This document shows, in pieces, positions 6,639-13,437 of a DNA stretch of 17,127 nucleotides; the first letter of the stretch is position 1, and each line of letters opens with the position of its first letter. The position numbers and the translations under genes were made by a program. The notes below the pieces were generated by a model. It worked only from the letters and a program-made list of their open reading frames with translations. It was not told the DNA's origin and did not search any database. This stretch comes from JBEKLJ01 sp050010255 (lineage in GTDB: Bacteria > Acidobacteriota > Terriglobia > Bryobacterales > Bryobacteraceae): assembly GCA_050010255.1 (NCBI GenBank), contig JBEKLJ010000084.1:1-17127 (forward strand). The letters run 5' to 3'.

Positions 6639-7892
6639 CTATCGGCGCGCCGCCGGGTCGAGGGCGATTGCGAAACTACCTATGTCTCGGTCGATCGTAG
6701 TTTCGATGGTGCCCCGGTTCTCCTGCAATCGGTAGCCCCGAACGGAAGGGACGATCTCGTACTTGCCCGTGGGGAGACCGACGAATTCGAAGTGGCCATC
6801 GCGGCCGATGATAACCGTCTGGCTGTCCCAGGCGCGGTAGGCTGAAATTGTCACCCGCATCCCGTCGGCCATGGCGGCACCGTCGCTGAGCGTGACCCTC
6901 CCGCGGAGGCGATGGCCGGGATGGATCTGGATATCACCGACATTGACTTCCTCGCCGTCACGCGCGGTGGCGCACTCCACACGATCAGTTGCGCCGACGG
7001 CGGCGATTGATTCCATCTTGCCGTAAACGTACCAGTCTACGGGCACCGGCACGTTGGTGATGACGAAGGAGCCGTCTTCCTGCGTGCCGATGCGGATTTC
7101 GTCATAGGGGTCTCCGAAGATTTCGAGATTCCCACCGAATCCGACTCTGTTCCGCGCAATCAGACCGACTTCGGCGCCGGCCACGGGTTTGCCACGATTC
7201 ACAAGACGGCCGCGAACCACGGCGCCATTGGAAACTGTTATGGTCTTGCGTTCTGCTCCTGTGGGCACCCCGATCAGCTTGGTCGCCATACCGCGAGCCT
7301 CCACCCGCAGCATCATGCCCGTAGCCTTCTTGCTGTATGCGAGTTCGAACTCCCCTCTTGGATTGGTGACCGCCATGGGTTCGAGGCCTTCTATCTCCCC
7401 GTACAAGGAGGCGAGACCATGGCCCTCCAACACCGTGGCGACTCCTTCCGGCACCACGACGGCCGCACGCAGTGGTTGGCCGTGCGGATCCACCACCCGG
7501 CCGCGCACAACACGACCGGGATCATCCACAGCCGCTCGTGGCGCGAGGGCTACCGTTTCGGCAGGTCCACGGGAAGGATCGACCTTCTTGACGAACGTGG
7601 CAGTATAGCCGTCACGGATCACCAGTAGCTCGAACCACAGATCGGGAGCGAGGCCCTTGATGGTGAACGAACCAGTTCGATCGGTGACGGTACGTTTGCC
7701 ACAGTCCACGTAGCAGCTCGGGCAATTGGTGCTGTAGCCCTTCTTGACGCCGGCGTGGTAGATCATCACGGTGGCATCCTCCAGTGGCTTGCCGAGATTG
7801 TCAGTTACTCGTCCAGTAAGAGTAACGCGGTCGGCGGCGAACGACACAGAGGCGGTGACGATCAGACTGGCGATCAGGAGCCCGTTACGCAT
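6639..7892 (-). CDS. secreted protein with carboxypeptidase-regulatory-like repeats
   Basis: This is a 417-residue protein from ATG 7892, chosen because GGGAGGAGAG lies 6 nt upstream and because it starts a clear signal peptide (residues 1-20, ending 'SVSFAA'). The mature part holds several Ig-like carboxypeptidase-regulatory or CNA-B-type modules. The first has 'LTGRVTDNLGKPLEDATVMIY' and 'TVTDRTGSFTIKGLAPDLWF'. Later modules have 'VRGRVVDPHGQPLRAAVVVP', 'VRGRLVNRGKPVAGAEVGLI' and 'LRGRVTLSDGAAMADGMRV' with 'DGHFEFVGLPTGKYEI'. Such modules are structural or carbohydrate-binding in secreted and surface proteins; no catalytic domain is seen. The first module carries an unusual cysteine cluster (Cys57, Cys60, Cys64). 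The stop lies 153 bp before the OmpA-like start on the same strand. The gene may be co-transcribed with OmpA, but repeat DNA separates them. Confidence 0.82.
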   Translation of the reverse strand: MRNGLLIASLIVTASVSFAADRVTLTGRVTDNLGKPLEDATVMIYHAGVKKGYSTNCPSCYVDCGKRTVTDRTGSFTIKGLAPDLWFELLVIRDGYTATFVKKVDPSRGPAETVALAPRAAVDDPGRVVRGRVVDPHGQPLRAAVVVPEGVATVLEGHGLASLYGEIEGLEPMAVTNPRGEFELAYSKKATGMMLRVEARGMATKLIGVPTGAERKTITVSNGAVVRGRLVNRGKPVAGAEVGLIARNRVGFGGNLEIFGDPYDEIRIGTQEDGSFVITNVPVPVDWYVYGKMESIAAVGATDRVECATARDGEEVNVGDIQIHPGHRLRGRVTLSDGAAMADGMRVTISAYRAWDSQTVIIGRDGHFEFVGLPTGKYEIVPSVRGYRLQENRGTIETTIDRDIGSFAIALDPAARR

Positions 7893-7912
7893 TGCGTGCT
7901 CTCCTCCCGCCA

Positions 7913-7938
7913 ATTATATTCCTTCGATTTCATGTCAA
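7913..7938 (-). promoter_or_regulatory. promoter-like elements before the repeat-protein gene
   Basis: Both hexamers are perfect: TTGACA (7933-7938) and TATAAT (7913-7918) on the minus strand, in unusually AT-rich local sequence. The spacing is only 14 bp, shorter than the usual 16-18, so the -10 box may work with another upstream element. The predicted transcript start is about 15 nt before the ATG, with the ribosome binding site inside the leader. Confidence 0.45.
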
Positions 7939-8038
7939 TCAGGCCGGCAAGAACGCTGTCCCCTTCCGCCGGCGCCGATAGTACGGCATCAAGCCTCGTT
8001 TGCTTCTGGTTCACAAGCCATCATCCAGAATTCCCGTC

Positions 8039-8097
8039 TTGGCTTCTTGCCGCCCTACGTTGTACATCCCACCGCCTTCGTTGAGGGCGCCTTTTCA
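8039..8097. repeat. dispersed intergenic repeat, block 1, copy B
   Basis: It shares the exact start TTGGCTTCTTG and an imperfect stretch of about 55 bp with 6505-6560. Here about 200 bp separate it from block 2, against 2 bp in the other locus. Confidence 0.45.
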
Positions 8098-8301
8098 TCC
8101 CCGATCTTTCCCCAGCGACTCCGGCGGCCCAGGAAGGGGCGAGCCCGGCCTCCTCCGTGTATGCAAAAACCCGGAAGCGCCCAATTTCAAGCGGCTTCTC
8201 AGACGCCTCTCAATGTCTTCCCTCCTCCCTTGGCCCGGTTTGCTTCCCCTCCGCAGCCGCGTCCTATCCGGTCGGCGCCGGCAGAGCCGCAATGCGCCCC
8301 T

Positions 8302-8361
8302 CCATGGCTCCAAATAGCCGCCGCGCCAGATGGCTGGCCGCCAGCCACTGCTCCGCTCCGG
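8302..8361. repeat. dispersed intergenic repeat, block 2, copy B
   Basis: It matches 6563-6622 at 55 of 60 positions. The core TGGCTGG-CCG-CCAGCCA is a perfect 7-bp stem with a 3-nt loop. It ends 5 bp before the putative fumC -10 box, so it forms part of the fumC upstream region. Confidence 0.85.
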
Positions 8362-8366
8362 CTCGC

Positions 8367-8372
8367 TATGAT
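8367..8372 (+). promoter_or_regulatory. -10 box placing the transcript start on the fumC ATG
   Basis: TATGAT is followed by 6 nt and then the ATG at 8379. There is no Shine-Dalgarno sequence upstream. This geometry predicts a leaderless mRNA. No good -35 box is visible, so the call is tentative. Confidence 0.4.
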
Positions 8373-8378
8373 CGAGTC

Positions 8379-9758
8379 ATGGGGGACTTTCGCACGGAGC
8401 GGGACAGTATGGGCGAGATACTCGTGCCCGCCGAGGCGCTCTACGGAGCCGAGACCGAGCGCGCGGTCGAGAATTTCCCGATCAGCCGCCTGCGCTTCAC
8501 GCGCCCATTCATTCGCGCACTGGGGCTGATCAAGAGCGCGGCGGCGGCCGCCAATCGTGAGCTGGGTGAGCTCGAACCGGCGATCGCCGGCGCCATCGAG
8601 CGCGCGGCCGAGCAAGTCGCCGCCGGCCAGCACGATTCGGAATTCGTAGTCGATATCTTCCAGACCGGCAGCGGCACCTCGACGAACATGAACGCCAACG
8701 AGATAATCGCCACGCTGGCCGGAGGCGAGCTCAACCGGCCCGGTGTGCGCGTGCACCCGAACGATCACGTCAACCGCGGCCAATCCTCGAACGACGTCAT
8801 TCCCGCGGCGATTCACATCGCGGCTGCCGAGCAGGTGCGGCGCGAGCTGCTACCCGCCATGGCCGCGCTCGCCGAATCGCTGCAGACCAAGGCCCATGAA
8901 TTCCACGGCGTGATCAAGATCGGCCGCACGCACCTGCAGGATGCCGTGCCCATGCGCCTGGGCCAGGAATTCAGCGGCTACGCGCGGCAGGTGGAAGCCT
9001 CGCTCGAGCGCGTGCACGCGGCGCTGGACGGCATCTACGAGCTGCCGCTCGGCGGCACGGCGATCGGCACGGGCCTCAACGCGCCCGAGGGTTTCGGGCG
9101 CGCCGTTATCCGGAAGCTGGCCGAGCGCACGCGCCTGCCCTTCCGCGAGGCGCCGAACCATTTCGAGGCGCAGGCCGCCAGGGACGCCGTTTCGTTCCTG
9201 AGCGGTGCGCTGAAGACTTACGCGGTGGCGCTCACCAAGATCGCCAACGATGTCCGCTGGCTGGGCTCGGGGCCGCGCTGCGGCATCGGCGAGCTACGCC
9301 TGCCCGCGGTCCAGCCGGGCTCCAGCATCATGCCGGGCAAGGTGAACCCGGTGATTGCGGAGAGCGTGCTGATGGTGTGCGCCCAGGTGATTGGATACGA
9401 CGCGGCCATTACGTGGTCGTGCGCCATGGGCAACTTCGAGCTGAATGTCATGCTGCCGGTGATAGCGTATGACCTGCTTGAATCCATTGAGCTGCTGGCG
9501 AACGCCACGCGGAATTTCAAGGACAAGCTGATCGACGGCCTGGAAGCGGACCGCGAGCGGGCGGCGGCCTTCGTCGAGCAGTCTCTGGCCCTGGTGACGG
9601 CGCTGGCCGTCGAGCTGGGCTACGATCAGGCGGCGGCGCTGGCCAAGGAGGCATACGCCACCGGCCGAACGGTGCGCGAGGTGGCGCGAGAGAAGAGCGG
9701 CCTTTCCGAGCAGCGCCTGAACGAGCTGCTCGACCCGGCGGCGCAGGCGGGACGGTAA
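8379..9758 (+). CDS. fumC: class II fumarate hydratase (fumarase C)
   Basis: This is a 459-residue protein, the usual length for the family. It catalyses reversible hydration of fumarate to L-malate in the citric acid cycle, in the cytosol, as an iron-independent homotetramer. The start at 8379 aligns with family N-termini ('FRTERDSMGEILVPAEALYG'); the frame upstream is non-coding repeat DNA. The superfamily motifs are all present: 'TGSGTSTNMNANE' (96-108), 'HPNDHVNRGQSSND' (126-139), 'GRTHLQDAVP' (182-191) with active-site His185, and the signature 'GSSIMPGKVNP' (314-324) with the catalytic serine loop. 'GSGTSTNMNANE', 'RGQSSND' and His (not Gln) in 'GRTHLQD' favour fumarase over the related aspartase. 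The gene stands alone on the plus strand, converges on the DUF2911 gene 18 bp away, and appears to have a leaderless start. Confidence 0.93.
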   Translation: MGDFRTERDSMGEILVPAEALYGAETERAVENFPISRLRFTRPFIRALGLIKSAAAAANRELGELEPAIAGAIERAAEQVAAGQHDSEFVVDIFQTGSGTSTNMNANEIIATLAGGELNRPGVRVHPNDHVNRGQSSNDVIPAAIHIAAAEQVRRELLPAMAALAESLQTKAHEFHGVIKIGRTHLQDAVPMRLGQEFSGYARQVEASLERVHAALDGIYELPLGGTAIGTGLNAPEGFGRAVIRKLAERTRLPFREAPNHFEAQAARDAVSFLSGALKTYAVALTKIANDVRWLGSGPRCGIGELRLPAVQPGSSIMPGKVNPVIAESVLMVCAQVIGYDAAITWSCAMGNFELNVMLPVIAYDLLESIELLANATRNFKDKLIDGLEADRERAAAFVEQSLALVTALAVELGYDQAAALAKEAYATGRTVREVAREKSGLSEQRLNELLDPAAQAGR

Positions 9759-9776
9759 GACCCTGAATGCCCCGCC

Positions 9777-10319
9777 CTACTGCGCCAACTTGACCGTCAC
9801 GGTCGCTTCAGTGACGCCCCAGGTTAGCGCCAGCGTCCCCGATGCCGGGCCGGTGCCTGTCAACGTGATCCGGAACGTCTCGACGGGGGCGCTGAGCGTG
9901 GTCAGCGTCAACGGCACGCTTCCGAGATCCTGAGACTGGTCGTAGTGAAGGCCCCACTGGCCGGTCTGTTTGTTGATGACGAGTTTCCACCCCTCTGGAC
10001 TGGCCAGGGTGAAGATGGTGTGTTCGCCCTTGGGCACTCGTAAGTCGCCGATCATCAGGTCGGCATCGGTTGTCAGCGTCGTCGCCGCATCCGCCCCCGT
10101 GCGCCACACGTGGCCGTAAGGAATCAGGCCTCCCTCGACCTTCCGGCCGCGCGCCGACGGAGCGTTGTACTCAATCGTAATCGAGTGACCGCCCAGCGTA
10201 AGGCTGGTGCTGGCTGACGGACTCAGTTTGTTGTCGGTTTTCCGCCGCGCAGCGGCAACCGGAAGCATGGTTCCGATAACGAGCAGGCCGACCGCCGCGA
10301 ATGCAAGTGCTTTGGGCAT
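9777..10319 (-). CDS. DUF2911-domain exported protein
   Basis: This is a 180-residue protein with an N-terminal signal peptide (residues 1-24, 'VGLLVIGTMLPVAAA'). The rest is a DUF2911 domain with its hallmark sequence: 'ITIEYNAPSARGRKVEGGLI' followed by 'PYGHVWRTGADAATTLTTDAD', then 'VPKGEHTIFTLASPEGWKLVI', 'NKQTGQWGLHYD' and 'VETFRITLTG'. The family is common in Bacteroidota and Acidobacteriota and is predicted to be secreted, but its function is unknown. A G-rich ribosome binding site (GGGGGGA) lies about 10 nt before the ATG. The gene is divergent from the M28 peptidase gene (105-bp shared upstream region) and convergent with fumC, so it is probably monocistronic. Confidence 0.9.
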   Translation of the reverse strand: MPKALAFAAVGLLVIGTMLPVAAARRKTDNKLSPSASTSLTLGGHSITIEYNAPSARGRKVEGGLIPYGHVWRTGADAATTLTTDADLMIGDLRVPKGEHTIFTLASPEGWKLVINKQTGQWGLHYDQSQDLGSVPLTLTTLSAPVETFRITLTGTGPASGTLALTWGVTEATVTVKLAQ

Positions 10320-10411
10320 TGAGTTGTGTCCCCCCTACGCTCGTAAGTATCGCACGCGCGGACACCGGCGCAGGAGCGCGCCAAAGCAGATTGCTGGTGA
10401 AACATCCGGGC

Positions 10412-10417
10412 TAGACT
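10412..10417 (+). promoter_or_regulatory. -10-like box next to the M28 peptidase start
   Basis: TAGACT lies 7 nt before ATG 10425, and no Shine-Dalgarno sequence is present. As at fumC, the spacing predicts a leaderless transcript. If that is wrong, ATG 10443 (MKPT...) is the more natural signal-peptide start. Confidence 0.3.
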
Positions 10418-10424
10418 CAATGCT

Positions 10425-11984
10425 ATGCTCGGTCTTCACGCCATGAAACCAACTATCGCTTGTGTCGCTGTCGCCCTGTGCCTGGTCGCGGCGGCCCCCG
10501 CGGAGGAGCCGGTCGATCTGTCGGTGGTCCACCGCATCAAGGCCGAGGCGTTCCAGAACTCCCACGTTATGGATCATCTGTTTTACCTGACTGACGTCTA
10601 CGGCCCGCGGATGGCGGCTTCGCCGAGCTACCACCACGCGGCCGAGTGGGCTCTCCAGCAGCTCAAGGAATGGGGCCTGGCGGACCCCAGGCTCGAGAAG
10701 TGGGGCACGTTCGGCAGGAGCTGGAGCTACACGCGCTTCTCGGCGCACATGCTCGAGCCTCAGGAAGCGCCGCTGATCGGCGTGCCGCTGGCCTGGTCGC
10801 CCTCCACCGAGGGACCGGTGAGTGGCCCGGCCATCCTCGCGCCCATGCGCACGCCGGAGGAAGCGGAGAAGTACAAGGGCAAGCTCAAGGGCAAGATCGT
10901 GCTGCTGGATTCGCCGCGCGAGTTGAAGCTGCATCTGGAGGCCGACGCGCGCCGGCTCAGCGATAGCGACCTGGCCCAGCAAGCCCTGGCGCCCGATCCG
11001 GGGCAGTCGCCCGGCCCGCGGGGAGGCCCCGATCCGGCCGCCCGCCAGGCGCGCGAGAAGCTGCGAATGCTCCTGAAGGAGGAGGGCGTGCTCGCCGTCA
11101 TCACGGAAGGCCCGTCCGGCGACGACGGGACGATCTTGACCATGCCCGCCGGCTCCCGCGAAGCCAATGATCCGCTTCCGCCCGTGTCGGTGACGCTGGC
11201 TGCCGAGCACTACAACCGCATCGCGCGGCTGCTGGCCAGGGACATCCCGGTGAAGATCGAGCTCGACGTGCGCACGCAGTTTTACGACAACGCCGAGGGC
11301 TTCAACGTCATCGCCGAGCTGCCCGGCGGTAAGAAGAAGGACGAAGTGGTCATGCTCGGCGCGCACCTGGATTCCTGGCAGGCGGGCACGGGCGCGGCGG
11401 ACAACGCCGCCGGTTGCGCGGTGGTGCTCGAGGCCGTGCGCATCCTCAAGGCGCTGAACCTGAGGATGGACCGCACCGTGCGAGTCGCGCTCTGGGACGC
11501 CGAGGAAGAGGGGCTCGTAGGCTCGCGCGCCTACGTCACGGCCCACTTCGCCGACCGGGAGACCATGACGCGCAAGCCGGAGTACGAGAAGCTCTCCGCC
11601 TACTTCAACTTCGACAATGGCAGCGGCAAGATCCGCGGCATCTACCTCCAGGAAAACGACATGCTGCGGCCGGTGTTCGAGGCCTGGCTGGCGCCGTTCC
11701 GCGACCTGGGCGCCACGACGGTGGCGATCCGCAACACGGGCGGCACCGACCACCTGTCCTTCGACGCCGTGGGCCTGCCCGGGTTCCAGTTCATCCAGGA
11801 TCCTCTCGACTACGGGCCACGCGTCCATCACACCAACATGGACACTTACGATCGGGTGCAGAGAGGGGACCTGATGGAGGCGGCGGCGATCATGGCCTCC
11901 TTCATTTACAACGCCGCGACGCGGCCGGAGATGCTGCCGCGCAAGCCGGCGCCGAAGCCCCGGCCGAAGGAAGAGGCCAAGTAG
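10425..11984 (+). CDS. secreted M28-family zinc metallopeptidase (with PA-like insert)
   Basis: This is a 519-residue protein. A signal peptide covers residues 1-26; an in-frame ATG at 10443 would remove six residues and gives a classical Met-Lys start. Residues about 30-115 are the N-terminal part of the M28 fold, and about 118-290 resemble a protease-associated (PA) insert. The catalytic zinc site follows: His314 in 'MLGAHLDSW', bridging Asp326 in 'GAADNAAG', Glu360/Glu361 in 'WDAEEEGLVGSRAY', Asp397 in 'FNFDNGSG' and His469 in 'HHTNMDTYD'. All five ligand positions of M28 co-catalytic di-zinc aminopeptidases or carboxypeptidases are intact, so the enzyme should be active on peptides outside the cytoplasm. 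The C-terminus ends in a Lys/Pro-rich tail. The exact substrate cannot be told. It is monocistronic and divergent from the DUF2911 gene. Confidence 0.92.
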   Translation: MLGLHAMKPTIACVAVALCLVAAAPAEEPVDLSVVHRIKAEAFQNSHVMDHLFYLTDVYGPRMAASPSYHHAAEWALQQLKEWGLADPRLEKWGTFGRSWSYTRFSAHMLEPQEAPLIGVPLAWSPSTEGPVSGPAILAPMRTPEEAEKYKGKLKGKIVLLDSPRELKLHLEADARRLSDSDLAQQALAPDPGQSPGPRGGPDPAARQAREKLRMLLKEEGVLAVITEGPSGDDGTILTMPAGSREANDPLPPVSVTLAAEHYNRIARLLARDIPVKIELDVRTQFYDNAEGFNVIAELPGGKKKDEVVMLGAHLDSWQAGTGAADNAAGCAVVLEAVRILKALNLRMDRTVRVALWDAEEEGLVGSRAYVTAHFADRETMTRKPEYEKLSAYFNFDNGSGKIRGIYLQENDMLRPVFEAWLAPFRDLGATTVAIRNTGGTDHLSFDAVGLPGFQFIQDPLDYGPRVHHTNMDTYDRVQRGDLMEAAAIMASFIYNAATRPEMLPRKPAPKPRPKEEAK

Positions 11985-12088
11985 CCCCGGCGGCGCTGGC
12001 TCAGGCGAAAGCAGTCGAGCCCTTGCCAACCCCCGCAAAAGGCAGGGTGCTACCCCTCCGAAGAGACGTTCTAGGACTAACAGTAGTT

Positions 12089-12096
12089 TAGTACTA
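12089..12096. promoter_or_regulatory. palindrome in the promoter region of the HTH gene
   Basis: TAGTACTA is a perfect 8-bp palindrome in an AT-rich patch, 73 bp before the HTH gene start. It overlaps a weak -10-like TACTAT (12092-12097). It could be an operator, but a palindrome this short can occur by chance. Confidence 0.25.
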
Positions 12097-12131
12097 TGCT
12101 GCTACGGTGACCGAGCGCTTCCAGCAAGATG

Positions 12132-12167
12132 CAATACCCTTGCTGGGAGAGCCGATGAGAGGTATTG
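12132..12167 (+). promoter_or_regulatory. 5' leader hairpin overlapping the ribosome binding site
   Basis: CAATACC (12132-12138) can pair perfectly with GGTATTG (12161-12167). The 3' arm takes in the end of the GAGAGG ribosome binding site (12157-12162) of the HTH gene. Folding could therefore limit its translation. This is inferred from sequence only; the loop is 22 nt. Confidence 0.3.
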
Positions 12168-12168
12168 G

Positions 12169-12540
12169 GTGTACCCAGATATGCAGAGGAGCGCCGCGGC
12201 CACGCAGGTTCGGATACTGCCCGATCTGTCGATGATCCGGGAGAGCAAGGGCATCAGTCTGGAGGACATTTGCAGGAGCACGAAGATCGGGAAGCGCTAC
12301 CTGGAGGCCATCGAACGATCGGCATTCGGCCAGCTTCCCGGGGGCGTTTTCAACACCAACTACATCCGGCAGTACGCCCGGGCAATCGACTACGACGAGT
12401 GGGATCTCGTGGCCTGCTACGAGGCCAGCACCCGCCCCGCGCAGCCGCAGTTGCCTGAAACGCCCGAGCAGGGTGTTCCGAAGTTCTTCCGCTTCGCCGA
12501 GCCGCTGTGGCGGCTGCTTGCGCCAGCCAAGAAGCTGTAA
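12169..12540 (+). CDS. small RodZ-like helix-turn-helix protein (HTH_25), no membrane segment
   Basis: This is a 123-residue protein. The GTG start at 12169 is supported by GAGAGG 6 nt upstream; ATG 12181 is an alternative without a ribosome binding site. Residues about 17-80 match the RodZ/HTH_25 domain: 'MIRESKGISLEDICRSTKIGK', then 'RYLEAIERSAFGQLPGGVF' and 'NTNYIRQYARAIDYDEWDL'. Full RodZ proteins add a transmembrane helix and a periplasmic domain and link MreB to the cell wall. This protein stops shortly after the HTH with a basic tail ('LLAPAKKL'), so it is soluble. It could be a small DNA-binding regulator or a free-standing MreB-interacting module. It is monocistronic and convergent with the hydrolase operon. 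Confidence 0.8.
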   Translation: MYPDMQRSAAATQVRILPDLSMIRESKGISLEDICRSTKIGKRYLEAIERSAFGQLPGGVFNTNYIRQYARAIDYDEWDLVACYEASTRPAQPQLPETPEQGVPKFFRFAEPLWRLLAPAKKL

Positions 12541-12552
12541 ACGTAAAGCCGC

Positions 12553-12565
12553 GACAGGCACTGTC
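12553..12565. repeat. short palindrome between convergent genes
   Basis: GACAG-GCA-CTGTC forms a 5-bp stem with a 3-nt loop in the 54-bp gap between the HTH gene and the hydrolase gene. It resembles the core of REP-type palindromes and might act as a weak bidirectional terminator. Only one copy was noticed in the window. Confidence 0.3.
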
Positions 12566-12594
12566 CCGTTAGCGAGGTTGTGCGCAGGCGTTGT

Positions 12595-13437
12595 TCATGC
12601 CGGCGCGGCTTGGGTCAGACGCCGCGCAAGCCACTCGCGCACGAGGGCGAAGAACTCATCCCGCGCGGCCTGCTCGAGCCAGGGGTAGTGTCCACAGCGC
12701 TCCCACTCGTGATACTCCAACTGCGGGATATAGGGTTCCAGGCTCGCCCGTATCATCGGCCCCGGATGAGGATCGGCGGCGCCGTGCAACATCAGGACGG
12801 GCACATGGATGTCCGAGAACGCCGCGGGGTAGACGCCTTCCTCCTGTAGCCGCACCATGTCATCCCAGGTCTCCTCGTACGCGCGCGCGTCGCACGCCTC
12901 AATCTCCTGGTCCGTGGTGATGAGCTCGTAGGAATAGAGCGGCAGCAGCAGGGCGGCGGTTGCCCTGAGCCGCTCGTCAGGGTCCAAGAACTGCTCCTTC
13001 AGGCGCTCCATGCTTCGCCGCGCGTCGTCGTCCCTGCGCTCCTCGAGGATTGCCTTCATGCGGGCGTGCGCCGCCGGGTCGAAGGTGCCGCAGCCCACAA
13101 GGACGAGCGGGCCCGCGGAATCCGGGTGCGCAGCAGCGTAGGCGAGCGCGAGCATGGCGCCCCAAGAGGAGCCCAGCAGGGCCGGCCGCGCGGCTCCGCA
13201 GTGCGATTGCAGCAGCTCGTGGAGGTCCGCGACATGGCGCGAAACCGTGAGCGGCTCGGCGCCGCTGCCGCGCTGGAAGGGCTCGAGGACCCGAAATGAA
13301 TCCGCGAGTGCGCGCGCTACGGGCGCCATGTAGCCGGGAGCGCCCGGACCGCCGTGCAAAACCACGACCAGCGGCCCCGCAGTCCCGTATGTGCGAACCT
13401 GCACCGCGCCGGGTTTAGTCCGGGACAGTATGCTCAT
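12595..13437 (-). CDS. alpha/beta hydrolase, proline iminopeptidase-like (S33)
   Basis: This is a 280-residue protein from ATG 13437 (MSILSRTKPGAVQV). The frame is open further upstream only because it is antisense within the preceding glycosyltransferase gene. Motifs are 'VVVLHGGPGAPGYM' (24-37), the oxyanion-hole HGGPG typical of the proline iminopeptidase group, then the nucleophile elbow 'GSSWG' with Ser91, Asp222 in 'LMLHGAADPHPG', and His250 in 'ERCGHYPWLE'. The full Ser-Asp-His triad is thus present. A helical cap domain lies between about 110 and 205. There is no signal peptide, so it is cytoplasmic. Its start overlaps the 3' end of the glycosyltransferase gene by 23 bp, so it is the third gene of the dehydrogenase-glycosyltransferase operon. 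It could be a peptidase or an esterase acting on a sugar or lipid intermediate. Confidence 0.85.
   Translation of the reverse strand: MSILSRTKPGAVQVRTYGTAGPLVVVLHGGPGAPGYMAPVARALADSFRVLEPFQRGSGAEPLTVSRHVADLHELLQSHCGAARPALLGSSWGAMLALAYAAAHPDSAGPLVLVGCGTFDPAAHARMKAILEERRDDDARRSMERLKEQFLDPDERLRATAALLLPLYSYELITTDQEIEACDARAYEETWDDMVRLQEEGVYPAAFSDIHVPVLMLHGAADPHPGPMIRASLEPYIPQLEYHEWERCGHYPWLEQAARDEFFALVREWLARRLTQAAPA

Larger units (their letters stand above)
7893..8378. other. 486-bp non-coding interval between divergent genes
   Basis: No convincing gene was found. The minus-strand frame at 8095-8313 is Arg/Gly/Pro-rich with no recognisable domain, and plus-strand frames run on antisense or into fumC. 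The interval holds the promoter-like boxes of the leftward gene (7913-7938), repeat block 1 copy B (8039-8097), about 200 bp of unassigned DNA, repeat block 2 copy B (8302-8361), and a -10 box next to the fumC start. Confidence 0.6.

Noticed and set aside
8095..8313. 72-codon minus-strand frame in the gap before fumC
   Set aside because: Arg/Gly/Pro-rich composition, no ribosome binding site, no domain, and it overlaps dispersed repeat DNA.
10335..12038. Long open minus-strand frame (567 codons)
   Set aside because: It lies antisense to the M28 peptidase gene, whose zinc ligands are all intact. The minus product is Arg/Gly/His-rich with no domain and is a by-product of high GC.
11998..12060. 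Terminator after the M28 gene
   Set aside because: Only an imperfect, bulged pairing around 12018-12051 exists and no T-run follows it.
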